The notes beneath the pieces were generated by a model that searched no databases, was not told the DNA's origin, and was given only the letters and a program-made list of their open reading frames with translations. From the NCBI GenBank assembly GCA_020724325.1, contig DYHC01000096.1:1-7436 (forward strand): a stretch of DNA of 7,436 bases, given 5' to 3'. The translations under genes and the position numbers were made by a program. Position 1 is the stretch's first letter, and each line of letters begins with the position of its first letter. Origin of the DNA: Melioribacter roseus (GTDB taxonomy: Bacteria; Bacteroidota; Ignavibacteria; Ignavibacteriales; Melioribacteraceae). This document shows positions 5,226-7,436 of this stretch, in pieces.

Positions 5226-6407
5226 ATGTCAACTACAATTCAATTTAATCCTCCAGACCATTATTTAATGGATGATTTGTTTACGGTTGAACAGAAGATG
5301 ATTAGAAGCACTATACGCGAATGGGTTAACAATTCAGTAAAACCGATTATTGAAGATTACACAGAGAAGGCAAAATTTCCGATGCACCTTGTAAAAGAAA
5401 TGGCAGAGATTGGTGCTTTTGGACCTTTCATACCTTCTGAATATGGCGGTGCCGATTTAGATCATGTTTCTTATGGATTGATAATGCAAGAACTAGAACG
5501 TGGCGATTCAGGAGTTAGATCGTTTGCTTCGGTTCAAACTTCTCTGGTTATGTATCCTGTCTTCACTTTTGGAAATGAAGATCAGAAGAAGAAATATTTA
5601 CCCAGACTTGCCTCGGGTGAAATTATTGGATGTTTCGGACTAACGGAACCCGACTTCGGATCAGATCCGGGAGGGATGGCAACAAAAGTAAAAGATATGG
5701 GCGATTATTACCTGCTAAATGGCGCTAAGATGTGGATTACAAATTCGTCAATAGCAGATATTGCTATTGTCTGGGCAAAAGATGAACAAGGTGTAGTAAG
5801 AGGTATGATTGTTGAGAAAGAATGGGAAGGTTATTCGGCTCCCGAGCAACACGGAAAATGGTCTTTGCGTGCAAGTGTTACGGGCGAACTTGTTTTCGAT
5901 AATGTAAAGGTTCCAAAAGAATATGTTCTTCCAAATATTCAAGGGCTTAAAGGACCATTGATGTGCTTGAGCTCTGCAAGATATGGAATTGCGTGGGGAG
6001 CTATTGGCGCTGCTATGGATTGTTATGATGCCGCTGTAAGATATTCATTAGAAAGAAAACAATTCGGCAAGCAAGTTGGTGCATTCCAGCTTCAACAAAA
6101 AAAACTTGCTGAAGCTTTAACCGAAATTACTAAAGCTCAGTTACTTGCATGGAGATGCGGCGTGTTAAAAGATGAAGGGAAAGCTACTTTTGCACATATT
6201 TCTATGGCAAAAAGAAATAATGTTCAAATGGCTTTGAATATTGCCAGAGAACTTAGGCAGGTCTTAGGTGCTATGGGTATTACAAACGACTACCCCTTAA
6301 TGCGGCACATGATGAATCTTGAATCAGTCATTACTTACGAAGGTACTCACGACATTCATCTTTTAATTACTGGGCAGGAGATTACCGGTATTCCCGCTTA
6401 TAGATAA
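5226..6407 (+). CDS. gcdH: Glutaryl-CoA dehydrogenase (acyl-CoA dehydrogenase family, probably decarboxylating)
   Basis: A 393-residue FAD enzyme predicted to convert glutaryl-CoA to crotonyl-CoA and CO2 in lysine, tryptophan or aromatic breakdown, passing electrons to an electron-transfer flavoprotein. The match to glutaryl-CoA dehydrogenases runs the full length: CFGLTEPDFGSDPGGM (136-151), WITN (170-173), ARYGIAWGAIGAA (251-263), RKQFG (277-281) and a C-terminal YEGTHDIHLLITGQEITGI (371-389). By alignment to the human enzyme, Glu372 is the catalytic base, Arg98 and Ser102 contact the glutaryl carboxylate, and Glu91 and Tyr371 are the pair associated with decarboxylating members. An in-frame TTG at 5175 would add 17 residues. 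I prefer ATG 5226 because it follows GGA at 6 nt, gives the family's usual length, and starts where homology begins. It is monocistronic here, divergent from the oxidoreductase operon. Confidence 0.92.
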   Translation: MSTTIQFNPPDHYLMDDLFTVEQKMIRSTIREWVNNSVKPIIEDYTEKAKFPMHLVKEMAEIGAFGPFIPSEYGGADLDHVSYGLIMQELERGDSGVRSFASVQTSLVMYPVFTFGNEDQKKKYLPRLASGEIIGCFGLTEPDFGSDPGGMATKVKDMGDYYLLNGAKMWITNSSIADIAIVWAKDEQGVVRGMIVEKEWEGYSAPEQHGKWSLRASVTGELVFDNVKVPKEYVLPNIQGLKGPLMCLSSARYGIAWGAIGAAMDCYDAAVRYSLERKQFGKQVGAFQLQQKKLAEALTEITKAQLLAWRCGVLKDEGKATFAHISMAKRNNVQMALNIARELRQVLGAMGITNDYPLMRHMMNLESVITYEGTHDIHLLITGQEITGIPAYR

Positions 6408-6413
6408 CTCAAC

Positions 6414-6463
6414 AACCTTGAAGGTCATGAAGAGTTAAATAACAACTCATGACCTTCAAGGTT
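6414..6463. terminator. Long inverted repeat between convergent genes; bidirectional terminator or dispersed palindrome
   Basis: AACCTTGAAGGTCATGA (6414-6430) is perfectly complementary to 6447-6463, a 17-bp stem. Three more pairs (GTT 6434-6436 with AAC 6444-6446) form above a 3-nt bulge, closing a 7-nt loop. It lies 6 bp after the acyl-CoA dehydrogenase stop and 17 bp after the end of rmuC on the other strand, so it could stop transcription both ways. Neither side has a proper U-tract. Each arm also contains the smaller palindrome ACCTTGAAGGT, so the element may be a REP-like dispersed repeat instead of, or as well as, a terminator. Confidence 0.6.
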
Positions 6464-6480
6464 AGTTTCGAAGCTCTCTA

Positions 6481-7436
6481 TTATAACAGTTCGGTTTGTT
6501 CGGATGATGGTAATTCCTGAACTTTATTAAGGTGTTTTTCAATTTTACGTGTTGATTTAGCAGCCTCGTCAATAGTATTGCTTGCCTCTTGTAATTTCTT
6601 TTGAGTTTTTTCCAGCAAATTGCCGAATGTGCCAAATTCATTTTTTACAGAGCCAAGTACTTTCCATACTTCGCTGGATCTTTTTTCAATTGCAAGTGTT
6701 CTAAAACCCATTTGCAGACTATTTAAGAGTGCAGTAAGGGTTGTTGGTCCGCTAATAGTTACGCGGTATTCACGTTGAAGAATTTCTGCAATTCCAGGTC
6801 TTCTCAGTATTTCTGCATATAAACCTTCTATAGGTAAAAACATAATTGCAAAGTCAGTTGTTTGAGGAGGTGCGATATACTTTTCTGCAATTTTCTTTGC
6901 CTCACTTTTAATTCTAGCTTCAATGCTTTTTTGTGCTTCATTAATTAATGCAGCGTTGTTTGTTTCCTGTGCTTCAAGTAATCTTTGATAATCTTCAACA
7001 GGAAATTTAGCATCTATAGGAAGCCATACAATATCGTCTTTGCTTTCATTTCTTCCGGGCAGTTTTATTGCTATTTCAACTTTATCATTGCTTCCTTTTT
7101 TGACGGAGACATTTTTTTCATATTGGTCGCGGGTTAAAATCTGTTCAATTAAATTTTCCAGTTGAATTTCGCCCCAGCCTCCTCGTGTTTTTACATTTGC
7201 AAGAACATTTTTAAGATCTCCAACACCACGTGCTAATTCCTGCATATCGCCAAGTCCTTTATAAACCTGCTCCAACCTTTCGCTAACGAGCTTGAACGAT
7301 TCGCCTAAACGCTTTTCTAATGTACTATGCAATTTTTCATCGACGGTATGACGCATTTCTTCAAGTTTTTTAGAATTGTTCTCTTGAATCTCTTTTAATT
7401 GTGATTCGACACGGTTCTGTAATTTATCGAACATCT
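6481..7436 (-). CDS. rmuC: RmuC family protein (DNA recombination/rearrangement limiting), 5' end outside the window
   Basis: The visible 317 residues are the C-terminal part of RmuC, a protein that in E. coli limits recombination at inverted repeats and has a nuclease-like fold. An alpha-helical, charged coiled-coil stretch (residues 1-60 of the visible part) leads into the RmuC domain. Recognisable blocks are RGGWGEIQLENLIE (84-97), WLPIDAKFPVEDY (137-149, with Asp141 and Lys143 in the nuclease-like motif), FLPIEGLYAEILRRPG (199-214) and ISGPTTLTALLNSLQMGFRTLAIEK (227-251). A helical tail follows to the TAA. There is a Met codon at 7432-7434, but full-length RmuC proteins usually exceed 400 residues and carry an N-terminal membrane anchor and longer coiled coil. 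I therefore read it as an internal Met and the gene as cut by the window edge. It is convergent with the acyl-CoA dehydrogenase gene. Confidence 0.93.
   Translation of the reverse strand, partial: MFDKLQNRVESQLKEIQENNSKKLEEMRHTVDEKLHSTLEKRLGESFKLVSERLEQVYKGLGDMQELARGVGDLKNVLANVKTRGGWGEIQLENLIEQILTRDQYEKNVSVKKGSNDKVEIAIKLPGRNESKDDIVWLPIDAKFPVEDYQRLLEAQETNNAALINEAQKSIEARIKSEAKKIAEKYIAPPQTTDFAIMFLPIEGLYAEILRRPGIAEILQREYRVTISGPTTLTALLNSLQMGFRTLAIEKRSSEVWKVLGSVKNEFGTFGNLLEKTQKKLQEASNTIDEAAKSTRKIEKHLNKVQELPSSEQTELL

Noticed and set aside
5748..5942. Open frame of 64 codons on the minus strand
   Set aside because: It is antisense inside the glutaryl-CoA dehydrogenase coding region, which is unambiguous, and its product resembles nothing I recognise.
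7432..7434. ATG as the true start of rmuC
   Set aside because: It would leave the protein without the N-terminal membrane anchor and with a short coiled coil. It sits at the window edge and is more likely an internal Met.

Overview
The window is AT-rich and gene-dense (seven genes, two of them cut by the window edges). It looks like chromosome from a member of the Bacteroidota/Chlorobiota/Ignavibacteriota group. The grounds are protein character (LytS/LytTR pair, ferredoxin-dependent 2-oxoacid oxidoreductase, glutaryl-CoA dehydrogenase) and a Bacteroidota-like TAnnTTTG promoter element. However, several genes have strong Shine-Dalgarno sequences, which is unusual for classical Bacteroidia or Flavobacteriia, so an Ignavibacteria-like organism is my preferred guess. 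It is an inference, not a proven assignment.

Layout. Positions 1-2541 (minus strand) hold a tight four-gene operon, read right to left: two tandem paralogous membrane proteins with LiaF-like C-terminal domains, a four-helix LytS-type histidine kinase, and the first 18 codons of a LytTR-type response regulator that runs off the left edge. Gaps are 17, 12 and 2 bp. Upstream, at 2542-2660, lie an AGGAGGT ribosome binding site, a TATCTTTG promoter element and, just beyond it, a perfect 9-bp direct repeat with a 12-bp spacer. That is the geometry bound by LytTR regulators. Together these suggest an autoregulated envelope-sensing circuit that resembles LiaFSR in layout but uses a LytS/LytTR pair.

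Positions 2661-5043 (minus strand) encode a two-gene 2-oxoacid:ferredoxin oxidoreductase: an alpha subunit, then a polypeptide in which a thiamine-diphosphate/4Fe-4S beta subunit is fused to a C-terminal gamma domain. The genes overlap by 8 bp. Divergently transcribed across a 182-bp spacer is a glutaryl-CoA dehydrogenase (5226-6407, plus strand) that keeps the residues of the decarboxylating, crotonyl-CoA-forming enzymes. The pair may belong to amino-acid catabolism through acyl-CoA intermediates, though the oxidoreductase substrate is unresolved.

Positions 6408-6480 separate this gene from a convergent rmuC gene (minus strand, 5' end beyond the window) and hold a long, nearly perfect inverted repeat. 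I found no tRNA, rRNA, CRISPR array, insertion sequence or phage gene. No gene-free stretch exceeds 300 bases.
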